From Emcibacter sp. (lineage in GTDB: Bacteria; Pseudomonadota; Alphaproteobacteria; Sphingomonadales; Emcibacteraceae): a stretch of 64,000 nt of DNA. The stretch covers positions 1-64,000 of the forward strand of contig JAJFIQ010000028.1 of assembly GCA_021774785.1 (NCBI GenBank). The letters run 5' to 3'. This document shows positions 35,256 through 44,155 of the stretch, piece by piece. The position numbers were made by a program, and so were the translations under genes. The notes below the pieces were generated by a model. That model searched no databases, was not told the origin of the DNA, and worked only from the letters and a program-made list of their open reading frames with translations. Numbering within the stretch: position 1 is the stretch's first letter; each line of letters opens with the position of its first letter.

Positions 35256-36278
35256 TTATTTCCCATCCAATTCAAACCAGTCATCAGAGATCTTCTCTCG
35301 ATTTTGATATGCTTCTTCTATTAATTTTAAAGATACAAGCCCCTCTTCCGCAGAGACCATAGGCTTACAGTCTTTCTGACAACTACGAACAAAATCCTCT
35401 ATTTGCAACTGAAATTGAGACGCCTCCGAGACACTGGCGTCTGGATTACTTAAATTTAAAATGAGATTTGATTGATCATTTGGGTGCAAGACAAGGTCTG
35501 TTTGATTATCTGACAAAATCACATGTCCCTTTTCCGTATCCACAACTAGCCCTGAAGGCAAAGCTGCTGTCTTTGAAAAATATACATAGCCTGATATCTT
35601 GTCTTCACCCTGACCAAACGACATCAACAACCGTGCATTTGCTTCGGGGCCGCCTAATGAATCATCCTGAAGTTTCACTTCATCGGGGTATCCGAACAAA
35701 TTGAGCATGCGGTCAAGAAAATGCGTACCCGTAACAACCAGCACACCACCACCAACATTCTCACGGTCCATAATATAGTTAGAAAAAGTCGACCAGCCCC
35801 CCGGCGTGCCAAATTGATAGGCAAACTTACGTATTTTACCAAAATAATTCTGATCCATAAGTTTCTTGAAAAGTTGAAAATTAGGATAATATCTCGTGCA
35901 ATATCCGACAGAAACCTTCTTGCCTGACTTCTTCTCTGCTTCAATAACCGCGAGACCATCCTCAACGCTTGAAGCTAAGGGTTTTTCAATAAGGACACTA
36001 ATACCCATATTCAAACATTCAATTGCCAATGGAGCATGCAAATGATTAGGTGTGGCTATCACAGCACCATCAATTTCACTCTTTAAATTTTCCACAGATG
36101 ATGAAATTTCTACATCAAGACCGAATTCATTAGCAATTTCTCTTGCTCTTTCTGTTTCCGGATCTATGAAAGCAACAATCTTTACGAGTGGCGATGCCAA
36201 AGCAGCTGGAATATGAGAGCCTAACGAAATTTTACCAATTCCAATTATTGCAAGTTTATAGGGTGTTAATGAAACCAT
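35256..36278 (-). CDS. Gfo/Idh/MocA family oxidoreductase
   Basis: This 340-residue NAD(P)-binding enzyme has an N-terminal Rossmann fold, LAIIGIGKISLGSHIPAALA, and the GAVIATPNHLHAPLAIECLN and VLIEKPLASSVEDGL boxes with the conserved Lys of EKP. The C-terminal domain GTPGGWSTFSNYIMDRENVGGGVLVVTGTHFLDRM is typical of the family. It oxidises or reduces a sugar or sugar acid, often a UDP-N-acetylhexosamine in polysaccharide clusters. It is the first gene of the cluster on this strand; the 36279-36428 region above it is AT-rich and holds its promoter. Confidence 0.88.
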   Translation of the reverse strand: MVSLTPYKLAIIGIGKISLGSHIPAALASPLVKIVAFIDPETERAREIANEFGLDVEISSSVENLKSEIDGAVIATPNHLHAPLAIECLNMGISVLIEKPLASSVEDGLAVIEAEKKSGKKVSVGYCTRYYPNFQLFKKLMDQNYFGKIRKFAYQFGTPGGWSTFSNYIMDRENVGGGVLVVTGTHFLDRMLNLFGYPDEVKLQDDSLGGPEANARLLMSFGQGEDKISGYVYFSKTAALPSGLVVDTEKGHVILSDNQTDLVLHPNDQSNLILNLSNPDASVSEASQFQLQIEDFVRSCQKDCKPMVSAEEGLVSLKLIEEAYQNREKISDDWFELDGK

Positions 36279-36428
36279 TATTTCCTCTAGGTTATTTTTC
36301 TTTTTATATTACATCCACTTTATGTTTGTTTCGTTAAATTTATGTGAATTGCAAATAAAAGATTCTTATATAAAATGATTTTATAAAAAATCACTTGAAT
36401 GACATTAATTTATCTTTTTACATAAAGT

Positions 36429-37043
36429 TTAGTTTGACAGATTTTCACTATCCAACGCCATAAAGCCATTCAGAAATATTTCAACGGCGAGGTCCGCAAA
36501 TTGTTCCTGATTGACCGATCCGTCTTTTCTAAACCAGATATAAGTCCAGTTTATCATACCAAGAAACGCCATTGTGACAGGTTTTTGATAGTTTTTTGCT
36601 TTATCGAGAGATGGATTTAATTCCAGAACGAGACTAACCACACTTTTAACCACCTGATCCTGCAAATTCATGATTTCCTTACGCAAATCTTTCGGTAAAC
36701 ACCCCCGATCATTAAGCAGAATAATATGCTTTGATCCGGCATTGACATAAATTTCCATAAAATTCCGCGCCAGCGTGCGAAATTTCTCTTTTGGGCTACC
36801 ACCACTCGCCAAAGCCTCTTCAGCCATCGTTACCAATTCTGTCACATGCAACCGCATGATGTCATATAGAATGGCTTCCTTGGACGGATAATAGTGATAC
36901 AGCCATGACTTCGAAGCATTGCATGCGGTGGCCAGTTCCGAAATGGACGAACGGGCATAACCCTTTTCTGCAAATAATTCCGCGGCTTTATTCAGGATAT
37001 TCAGACGCCGTTCGCCGTAATCTTCTGCTTGTTTTCGAGCCAT
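36429..37043 (-). CDS. TetR/AcrR family regulator
   Basis: This 204-residue repressor has an N-terminal TetR helix-turn-helix: ILNKAAELFAEKGYARSSIS then ELATACNASKSWLYHYYPSKEAILYDI (residues 13-58). A ligand-binding helical domain follows. It is divergent from the M24 peptidase gene; the 14-base palindrome at 37120-37133 in the shared region is its likely site. The ligand is unknown. The C-terminal sequence does not single out a family such as FadR or AcrR. Confidence 0.9.
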   Translation of the reverse strand: MARKQAEDYGERRLNILNKAAELFAEKGYARSSISELATACNASKSWLYHYYPSKEAILYDIMRLHVTELVTMAEEALASGGSPKEKFRTLARNFMEIYVNAGSKHIILLNDRGCLPKDLRKEIMNLQDQVVKSVVSLVLELNPSLDKAKNYQKPVTMAFLGMINWTYIWFRKDGSVNQEQFADLAVEIFLNGFMALDSENLSN

Positions 37044-37119
37044 AATAGAGTTAATTCTTTTTTATAGATTAAATAATGGACACATCTTATATATTATTGG
37101 ACAAAAGGTCAAAACATTG

Positions 37120-37133
37120 ACCGGACATCCGGT
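37120..37133. promoter_or_regulatory. Palindromic TetR operator candidate ACCGGACATCCGGT
   Basis: The 14-base sequence has perfect 6-bp arms ACCGGA/TCCGGT around CA. It lies midway between the TetR gene (start 37043) and the M24 gene (start 37170), so one dimer could control both directions. Confidence 0.6.
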
Positions 37134-37169
37134 TTATAGTTCTATATTTTAAAATTACAGGAATGAATA

Positions 37170-38387
37170 ATGACGATAGGTGTTGGTGGATCAACGACGG
37201 ATATAGAACTGAAACAACTTTCCGATATGACCGCGGATATTCCCCCTATAGGGCAGACTGAATATACCGCTCGCATAAAACACGCACAACAGCTGATGCA
37301 AGATCAGGGCATCGCCGCCATGTATGTTCATGCGGGAACCAGCCTGAGCTATTTCACCGGTACTGACTGGCACCCAAGTGAACGCATGGTTGGTGCCATC
37401 ATTCCAGCCCGAGGCACAGTCGAATATATATCACCCGTATTTGAGGTCGGCACACTGGAACAATATATGGGGGTTACAGGAAAGGTGCATGGCTGGCAGG
37501 AACATGAAAGGCCCTATGATTTATTTCGTAAAATGCTCAACGCCCAAGGACTGACATCGGGGAAAATTGCATTGGATGAATCCTGCCCCTTTTTCATCAG
37601 CAACGGTATCGCCCTTGCTGCGCCGCTCTTTGAGTTTGTTAATGCTGATCAGATCACCGTCCCCTGCCGCCAGATAAAATCCAGCCATGAGATAGCCATC
37701 ATGCAGCGGGTCAAGGACATGACTTTGGAAGTGCATAAAGCAGCCGCCCGTATCCTGCGCCCCGGCATCACGGTGGCGGAAGTAGAAAAATTTATCCACG
37801 CCGCACACATCAAGGTCGGAGCGCCTGCCGGTTCCTATTTTGTCATCGTACTTTTCGGCGAGGATACTGCCTATCCCCACGGAGTAAAAACACCAAAAAC
37901 TTTGGAAGAAAATGACATGGTACTCATTGACACCGGCTGTCAATTCCACGGATATATTTCGGATATAACGCGCACTTATGTATACGGCGAACCTTCTTCC
38001 CGCCAGCGGCACATCTGGGATATTGAAAAAGAAGCTCAGGCAGCAGCATTCAATCAAGCTCAGGTGGGATCAAGATGTGGCGATGTGGACCTTGCCGCGC
38101 GGGCCTGTCTGGAGAAATATCAACTGGGGCCGGATTATAAGCTGCCCGGCCTGCCCCACCGAACTGGCCATGGTATCGGCATGGATATACACGAATGGCC
38201 CTATCTTAACTCAGGAGACAACAGCTCCCTCGCCCCCGGCATGTGTTTCTCCAACGAGCCGATGATATGCATCCCCGGTGAATTTGGTATCCGTCTGGAA
38301 GATCATTTTTACATGACCGAAGATGGCCCCAAATGGTTCACCGAACCCAGCCACAGCATTGACGATCCATTTGGGTACGAAAAATAA
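37170..38387 (+). CDS. M24 family metallopeptidase (Xaa-Pro aminopeptidase-like)
   Basis: This 405-residue protein has a creatinase-type N-terminal domain (about 25-170) and a pita-bread catalytic domain. The dinuclear metal ligands are visible in order: Asp in VLIDTG, Asp in YISDITR, His in HRTGHGIG, Glu in FSNEPMI and Glu in IRLEDH. This makes it an aminopeptidase P, prolidase or related dipeptidase and not methionine aminopeptidase. No signal peptide, so cytosolic. AGGAATGA lies before the ATG. TetR control from the divergent gene is likely. Confidence 0.9.
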   Translation: MTIGVGGSTTDIELKQLSDMTADIPPIGQTEYTARIKHAQQLMQDQGIAAMYVHAGTSLSYFTGTDWHPSERMVGAIIPARGTVEYISPVFEVGTLEQYMGVTGKVHGWQEHERPYDLFRKMLNAQGLTSGKIALDESCPFFISNGIALAAPLFEFVNADQITVPCRQIKSSHEIAIMQRVKDMTLEVHKAAARILRPGITVAEVEKFIHAAHIKVGAPAGSYFVIVLFGEDTAYPHGVKTPKTLEENDMVLIDTGCQFHGYISDITRTYVYGEPSSRQRHIWDIEKEAQAAAFNQAQVGSRCGDVDLAARACLEKYQLGPDYKLPGLPHRTGHGIGMDIHEWPYLNSGDNSSLAPGMCFSNEPMICIPGEFGIRLEDHFYMTEDGPKWFTEPSHSIDDPFGYEK

Positions 38388-38405
38388 GAAAACCGTTATT
38401 TACTA

Positions 38406-40481
38406 TTATTTTTCTTCTGGCTCTTTCGGTTTATATTTATCAAACCAGGCAAGAATATTACCAATTTTCTGAACAAGATTGCTGGGCCGTGATGCAATGC
38501 CGTGGTTTGCTTTCTGAATACGCACCATGGCCGTATCAATTTTTTGCAGCTTCAATGCCTGATAAAATTGTTCCGTCTCACTCATGGGAGTGCGATAATC
38601 AACCTCTCCCGTAAGCAGCATAGTCGGCGTATTGACATTACCCACCAATGATAATGGTGAATGCTTCCACAGGTGCTCTACATTATCCCAAGGCATGCCC
38701 GGCATCCAGTAATTGGTAAAATAAACTGACGCATCAGCCGTCAGGCTAAAGCTTAACCAGTTGATCACTGGTTTTGCAACCACGGCAGCCTTAAAACGAT
38801 CTGTTTTTCCGACAATCCATGCCGTCAGCACGCCGCCCCCTGAACCACCGGTTACATATAACTGTTCCGGGTCCACATAGCCTTTGGCAATCACACCATC
38901 AACCACATCCATCAGGTCATTGTAATCCAGCGAGGGGTAATTATGATGAATAAGATTGGCATAGTCTTCGCCATATGATGTACTGCCACGTGGGTTTGCC
39001 CAGACAACCACATAACCTTTGGCGGCATATAGCTGAATTTCGGTACTGTAGGCCGCACTGTAAGACGTATGCGGCCCGCCATGAATTTCCAATATCATGG
39101 GATATTTTTTTGAAGGATCAAAATCTGGCGGTGTCGCTATCCATGACTGTATTGTAAGACCATCCTCAGATGATTTGACCATCATTTCGGAAACTGCCGC
39201 CATGTTTTTGTGGCCCATGAGGTCTTCATTCAGATGGGTAAGCTGTATAACTTTGCCCTTCCCGTCAACCATAGCCAAATCAGCCGGACGATCTGTTTTA
39301 TTGAGGGTAAAGACAATGCGGCCCTTGCCTGCGACCACATAATCGCCGGATGTATAAGGACGCCCAAGGGATTGCCCCCCTACAGCATTGGTAAGGCTTT
39401 TGCGGTTACCATTCAGGTCCACATAACCCACATTGGTACGGCTTTGATCGTCATAGAGGAAATAAATACCCTTACCATTCTTGGCCCATTGAATATTATC
39501 TATAGGTCGGTCAAGGTCAGGGGTGAGGTCCTTGGGGTTTTTACCATCTGCATCCATGATAAATAAATGTGCATTTTGACTGGAAAGTTTCCGGTCATTA
39601 AAGCGGGAATAGGCTATTTTTCTACCATTGGGGCTGATCACTGGCTGCCGGTCAGGGCCCGCACGATTGGTCAGGTTTTTCAGGGAGCCATCGGCTACCG
39701 TAATTTCATAAATATCTGATTCCAGTGGCCGATATTCCCAGTCCTTATCACGGTCTGCATTTATAAAAATTCGCTTACTGTCACTGGACCAGCTAATCAG
39801 GCCGCCGTGATTAAAATCACCCGTAGTAATTTGACGGGCTGTTCCCCCGTCTGTGGGTATGACAAAAATATGCCTATAACCCCTTGGTAAATAACCCGCG
39901 CCATTGGAGCGATATTGTACGCGATCAATATATTTTGCCGTCTCCGCCCATTTTGCACCTTTCGGCTTTGCTGGCATTTCCTTAAAAATGGATTTTGCTT
40001 TTGCTTTGACAAACATGGAAAAGGCAATCCACTTGCCGTCCGGCGACCAGGCAATCCCGTTTGGTGAGCCCTGCAGGTCTGTCAATCTTGCCGTTTGTCC
40101 GGTATCCATCCATCGTAAATATAACTGGTTGTTTCCTTCCACCGACGACACATAAGCCAGTCGCTTACCATCTTTTGAAAAACGCGGCATCCAAAAACTG
40201 GCTTTTCCCGATAAAAGCGGGCGATGGTTATTACCGTCAAGCCCCACCTGCCAGATATTTGATCGTGTGCTGTCTTTCATAACATCAGCAGAACGGCGTA
40301 CATAGATAACTGATTTCCCGTCAGGTGCTATCTGCGGTGAGGCCGCATATTCTATTTCAAAAATATCCTTATAAGCTAGCCTGGTCGTCTCCTCTTCTGC
40401 GAAGACACTATTTGGAAAAATTGTCGCGTTACACAACATAACAATGGCTGAAATAAATGTGATTTTAATATCTTTATACAT
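38406..40481 (-). CDS. S9 family prolyl oligopeptidase, exported
   Basis: This 691-residue protein has a signal peptide (about residues 1-29, ending NSVFAEE). A WD40-like/TolB beta-propeller of about 350 residues follows (repeats such as SPDGKWIAFSM and NGRKIAYSR). A C-terminal alpha/beta hydrolase domain has the nucleophile Ser in VTGGSGGGVLTAWIVG, Asp in LTGEVDYRTPMS and His in KANHGI. It is an acylaminoacyl- or dipeptidyl-peptidase-like enzyme cleaving short peptides in the periplasm. It is convergent with the M24 peptidase (18 bases between stops). Confidence 0.92.
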   Translation of the reverse strand: MYKDIKITFISAIVMLCNATIFPNSVFAEEETTRLAYKDIFEIEYAASPQIAPDGKSVIYVRRSADVMKDSTRSNIWQVGLDGNNHRPLLSGKASFWMPRFSKDGKRLAYVSSVEGNNQLYLRWMDTGQTARLTDLQGSPNGIAWSPDGKWIAFSMFVKAKAKSIFKEMPAKPKGAKWAETAKYIDRVQYRSNGAGYLPRGYRHIFVIPTDGGTARQITTGDFNHGGLISWSSDSKRIFINADRDKDWEYRPLESDIYEITVADGSLKNLTNRAGPDRQPVISPNGRKIAYSRFNDRKLSSQNAHLFIMDADGKNPKDLTPDLDRPIDNIQWAKNGKGIYFLYDDQSRTNVGYVDLNGNRKSLTNAVGGQSLGRPYTSGDYVVAGKGRIVFTLNKTDRPADLAMVDGKGKVIQLTHLNEDLMGHKNMAAVSEMMVKSSEDGLTIQSWIATPPDFDPSKKYPMILEIHGGPHTSYSAAYSTEIQLYAAKGYVVVWANPRGSTSYGEDYANLIHHNYPSLDYNDLMDVVDGVIAKGYVDPEQLYVTGGSGGGVLTAWIVGKTDRFKAAVVAKPVINWLSFSLTADASVYFTNYWMPGMPWDNVEHLWKHSPLSLVGNVNTPTMLLTGEVDYRTPMSETEQFYQALKLQKIDTAMVRIQKANHGIASRPSNLVQKIGNILAWFDKYKPKEPEEK

Positions 40482-40628
40482 GGGAAATCCCCTTCCTTTT
40501 TCTTACAGGCTAGCAGACATAAAGAAAAATGAACAGGCATAATCAGTCAGTAATATTCATCCGCACTTGATCAGCAGAAGAAACTACGACAGTGATTGGG
40601 GAAAAATAAAATTTTTGGCTTTTCGGAA

Positions 40629-40943
40629 TTATTTGGTGTTATCCAACCCAATTATATCGGCATAATCCTTTAATTTCAGATCATCGCCTACCATTAAAAT
40701 CAAGCCATAAAATGGGCGATTGCACCAGGCAACCTCAACAGCAAATTCATTAAGGCTTTCTACATTTAATAAAAACTCATGATTTTTATTAATATCCATA
40801 TCCAGCTTCATCAAAACGCCGGCCGTGGATATATTGGCCACTTCACAAGGATATTCTTTTTCATCTATGGTCGCCACCGCATCCCATAACACATCAACGC
40901 GTTCATCAGCACGTTTCTGGCTTTCTTCCGATTTTTCAAACAT
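40629..40943 (-). CDS. PilZ domain protein
   Basis: This 104-residue protein has the PilZ beta-barrel pattern: RADERVDVLWDAVATIDEKE, then YPCEVANISTAGVLMKLD (the N.ST.G turn). The tandem Arg of the c-di-GMP-binding RxxxR box is reduced to RADER at residues 11-15, with the D/NxSxxG part present as NISTAG. It may bind cyclic di-GMP and control surface, polysaccharide or motility functions. It stands alone between the S9 peptidase and a TetR gene. Confidence 0.75.
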   Translation of the reverse strand: MFEKSEESQKRADERVDVLWDAVATIDEKEYPCEVANISTAGVLMKLDMDINKNHEFLLNVESLNEFAVEVAWCNRPFYGLILMVGDDLKLKDYADIIGLDNTK

Positions 40944-41019
40944 TCAATTTCCCTGTATTTCTGCTACGATACTGAACGTATATTATGATCAATATATTAC
41001 CAAAAGAAAAATTTTTAGC

Positions 41020-41640
41020 CTAAGGCTTATTTTTAACACCCTCGGTCACGATTAATAGTACTTGGGCGACAAGTTCTTCATGATTAACGTCACCTTCGTC
41101 ACGATACCATGCGGAAATACCGTTCAGGGCATCAAATAACAATATGGCAATGATGGTTGAGTTACAGTCTCGAATTGAGCCATCTTTAACGCCACGCCCA
41201 AGAATTTCACGCACACGATGTTCTATTTCACGGTGCATTTTAAGACTTGCTTCACGGGCAGCAGGGTCTTCGCGTTGTCCACGGTGGCGGATATGGCACC
41301 GAATAATATCATCGGTTACAATCTCCACATACCCCTCAATAAAATTCTGCAACTGAACAAAACCACTTTCATCTGTTGCCGTCACAGCATCCAATAGACC
41401 CTTGATTCGTGTACTAGCCACTTTTTCGCATTTGATCAGGATGTCTTCTTTGTTTTTAATATAATAATAAAGCGTCGGTTTGGTCACCTTATGTCGACGC
41501 GCAATATCATCGAGGGAGGTCTTGTAATAGCCCTTATCCATGAATGCCGCTGCCGCATGACGCAATATGGCATCCAGTTTAAGCTGTCTTTTTTCATCAC
41601 GGTTAAGGACAGGCTTTGAGAGTTTTACTTTTTTAATCAT
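41020..41640 (-). CDS. TetR/AcrR family regulator of the thiolase operon
   Basis: This 206-residue repressor has an HTH at residues about 17-63: KLDAILRHAAAAFMDKGYYK, then TSLDDIARRHKVTKPTLYYYIKNKED. A ligand domain follows with a helix-rich LQNFIEGYVEIVTDDIIRC. It is divergent from the acetyl-CoA acetyltransferase/acyl-CoA dehydrogenase pair. The 16-base palindrome between them (41680-41695) is a likely operator. An acyl-CoA ligand is likely by analogy with fatty acid regulators but not shown. Confidence 0.9.
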   Translation of the reverse strand: MIKKVKLSKPVLNRDEKRQLKLDAILRHAAAAFMDKGYYKTSLDDIARRHKVTKPTLYYYIKNKEDILIKCEKVASTRIKGLLDAVTATDESGFVQLQNFIEGYVEIVTDDIIRCHIRHRGQREDPAAREASLKMHREIEHRVREILGRGVKDGSIRDCNSTIIAILLFDALNGISAWYRDEGDVNHEELVAQVLLIVTEGVKNKP

Positions 41641-41679
41641 TTTTACAATCTTGCCAATTCAATTTATCAAGCCTATATT

Positions 41680-41695
41680 GTTACCCATGAGTAAC
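41680..41695. promoter_or_regulatory. Palindromic operator candidate GTTACCCATGAGTAAC
   Basis: Arms GTTAC/GTAAC enclose CCATGA (16 bases in all). It lies between the divergent TetR gene (start 41640) and the thiolase gene (start 41729). It shares TTACCCAT with the 710-726 palindrome near the XRE gene, probably by chance. Confidence 0.6.
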
Positions 41696-41728
41696 TTAAA
41701 CTCAACATATTTTTAGGAGAAAAGCAAA

Positions 41729-42925
41729 ATGGCCCAAACTTTAGCATCAGACCCCATTGTCATTGTTGGCATGTCCCGAACCCCTATGGGCGGATTTCAG
41801 GGCGATTTTACCTCACTTGCTGCCCCTGAGCTTGGGGCTGTTGCAGTAAAAGGTGCGCTGGATAGTTCCGGACTGAAACCTGATGACATTGATGAGGCCT
41901 TCATGGGCTGTGTATTACCCGGTGGTCAGGGACAGGCACCTGCCCGACAAGCTATTCTGGGGGCGGGACTGCCACAGGATGTGGGATGCAGTACCATCAA
42001 TAAAATGTGTGGCTCCGGCATGCAGGCCACCATGATGGCCCATGATGCCATTCTTGCGGGTTCTGCTGATATTATGATCGCGGGTGGCATGGAAAGCATG
42101 ACCAACGCCCCTTATTTACTGCCCAAAATGCGGGGCGGGGCTCGTCTTGGTCACGGTGAAGTCAAAGACAGTATGTTCCACGACGGTCTGGAAGATGCCT
42201 ATGATAAGGGCAAGTTGATGGGTGTTTTTGCGGAACAGACGGCTCAACATTATCAATTCACCCGCGAGTCACAGGATAATTATGCTATAACATCCCTGAA
42301 CCGGGCCAATGCCGCCATTGAAAAGGGCTATTTCACGCAGGAAATCTCCCCGGTAACCGTAAAATCACGCAAAGGCGAGAGCGTTTACGACACGGACGAA
42401 CAACCAGGAAAGGCCCGTATAGAAAAAATCCCCACCCTGCGTCCGGCCTTCGCCAAGGATGGAACCGTCACGGCAGCAAATTCAAGTTCTATATCAGACG
42501 GCGCCGCAGCAATGGTTTTGATGAAGCAATCGGATGCTGAAAAGCGGGGCCTGATCCCCATTGCAAAGATCGTCGGACATAGCACCCACGCACAGGCACC
42601 GGAGTGGTTTTCCACCGCGCCCATTGGAGCCATAAACAAGCTCTATCAAAAGGTGGGCTGGAAGGACGCGGATGTGGATCTCTATGAAATAAACGAGGCT
42701 TTTGCCGTTGTCACCATGGCCGCCATGCGTGATCTTGACCTTGATCATGACAAGGTGAATATTCATGGCGGGGCCTGTGCCATGGGGCATCCCATCGGCG
42801 CATCCGGTGCACGGATTCTGGTTACCCTTATCTCAGCCCTGAAAACCCACGGTAAAAACCGTGGCATAGCGGCCCTTTGTATCGGCGGCGGTGAGGCAAC
42901 CGCAATGGCTGTGGAGTTAATTTAA
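41729..42925 (+). CDS. Acetyl-CoA C-acetyltransferase (thiolase)
   Basis: This 398-residue class II thiolase has the catalytic Cys in NKMCGSGMQATM (near residue 93), a NEAFAVVTM box, His in GGACAMGHPIGASGAR and the second Cys in ALCIGGGEATAMAVE. It condenses or cleaves acetoacetyl-type CoA thioesters. The stop is one base from the acyl-CoA dehydrogenase start, so the two are one transcript controlled by the divergent TetR gene. A role in fatty acid, leucine/isoleucine or polyhydroxyalkanoate metabolism cannot be decided. Confidence 0.95.
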   Translation: MAQTLASDPIVIVGMSRTPMGGFQGDFTSLAAPELGAVAVKGALDSSGLKPDDIDEAFMGCVLPGGQGQAPARQAILGAGLPQDVGCSTINKMCGSGMQATMMAHDAILAGSADIMIAGGMESMTNAPYLLPKMRGGARLGHGEVKDSMFHDGLEDAYDKGKLMGVFAEQTAQHYQFTRESQDNYAITSLNRANAAIEKGYFTQEISPVTVKSRKGESVYDTDEQPGKARIEKIPTLRPAFAKDGTVTAANSSSISDGAAAMVLMKQSDAEKRGLIPIAKIVGHSTHAQAPEWFSTAPIGAINKLYQKVGWKDADVDLYEINEAFAVVTMAAMRDLDLDHDKVNIHGGACAMGHPIGASGARILVTLISALKTHGKNRGIAALCIGGGEATAMAVELI

Positions 42926-42926
42926 G

Positions 42927-44066
42927 ATGATTTTATCTGAAGAACAGGAAATGATTCGGGATATGGCCCACACCTTCGCCGCCAATGAACTGGCGCCCCA
43001 TGCCGCGCAATGGGACAAAACGGGTGATCTGCCCATAGATGTCCTGAACCGCATGGGAGAGCTGGGTCTGATGGGCATGACAGTACCCGAACAATGGGGC
43101 GGCGCGGAAACCGATTATATCTCCTATGCCCTTGCCCTGATGGAAATAGCCGGCGGCGATGGCGGGGTCAGCACCATTATGAGTGTCAATAACGCGCCTG
43201 TTTGTGCCGCGATCATGAAAGATGGAACAGATGAACAGAAAGAAAAATTCTTAAAGCCACTGGCACAGGGAAAAATTATCGGTGCTTTTTGCCTGACCGA
43301 ACCACAAGCTGGATCAGATGCCAGCATGTTAAAAACCCGTGCAATGAAAACCAACAGCGGCTGGGTCATTAATGGCACCAAGCAATTCATCACATCGGGA
43401 AAAATTGGCGGGGCGGCAATCATATTTGCAGTCACGGACCCTGATCTGGGCAAAAAAGGTATTTCCGCCTTTCTGGTACCCACCGACCTGCCCGGTTATA
43501 CAGTCGCGGGGGTGGAAGAAAAGCTCGGACAGAAATCATCGGATACCTGCACCCTAATTTTTGAAGATATGGCAGTGACCCAAGATATGCTTCTTGGCAA
43601 GGAGAATGACGGCTACCGCGTGGCCCTGTCCAATCTTGAGACCGGACGAATCGGCATTGCGGCTCAAAGCGTCGGCATGGCCAAAGCCGCCCTTGATCAG
43701 GCGGTTGCCTATGCCAACGAACGCACATCTTTTGGAAAAGCCATCATCCAGCATCAGGCGGTGGGTTTCCGCCTCGCCGACATGGCCACCAAACTGGAAG
43801 CGGCGCGTCTCATGGTATTGAATGCGGCATCGCTCAAAGACCGAGAAATTCCATGTCTGACAGAAGCCTGCATGGCAAAACTAATGGCTTCCGAAGTTGC
43901 CGAAGAGGTTTGCTCTGCGGCAATTCAGACATTGGGTGGCTATGGTTATTTGAAAGATTTTCCCTTGGAACGGATATATCGTGATGTTCGTGTTTGCCAG
44001 ATTTATGAGGGCACGTCCGATATTCAACGCATGATCATCAACAGGTCCATGATTGAACGACCATAA
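42927..44066 (+). CDS. Acyl-CoA dehydrogenase
   Basis: This 379-residue FAD enzyme has the three-part ACAD fold: an N-terminal helical part (SEEQEMIRDMAHTFAANELA), a middle beta-barrel (GAFCLTEPQAGSDASMLKTRA, GTKQFITSGKIG) and a C-terminal helix bundle with ERTSFGKAIIQHQAVGF and IQTLGGYGYLKDFPLERIYRD. The catalytic Glu lies in IYEGTSDIQRMIINR near the end. It oxidises acyl-CoA to enoyl-CoA, electrons going to ETF. Chain-length preference is not readable. It is translated with the upstream thiolase. Confidence 0.95.
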   Translation: MILSEEQEMIRDMAHTFAANELAPHAAQWDKTGDLPIDVLNRMGELGLMGMTVPEQWGGAETDYISYALALMEIAGGDGGVSTIMSVNNAPVCAAIMKDGTDEQKEKFLKPLAQGKIIGAFCLTEPQAGSDASMLKTRAMKTNSGWVINGTKQFITSGKIGGAAIIFAVTDPDLGKKGISAFLVPTDLPGYTVAGVEEKLGQKSSDTCTLIFEDMAVTQDMLLGKENDGYRVALSNLETGRIGIAAQSVGMAKAALDQAVAYANERTSFGKAIIQHQAVGFRLADMATKLEAARLMVLNAASLKDREIPCLTEACMAKLMASEVAEEVCSAAIQTLGGYGYLKDFPLERIYRDVRVCQIYEGTSDIQRMIINRSMIERP

Positions 44067-44155
44067 AAATGCTTTATTTTTTATTGGACCTTTAAATTTT
44101 GTCTTATTTGTTCATATAATAAGGTTCAAACAGACAAAATTGTAAGAAAGCATAT

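Noticed and set aside
36376-36393. TGATTTT/AAAATCA hairpin downstream of the TetR gene
   Set aside because: The stem has too little GC to be a convincing terminator, and AT-rich hairpins are common in this intergenic region.
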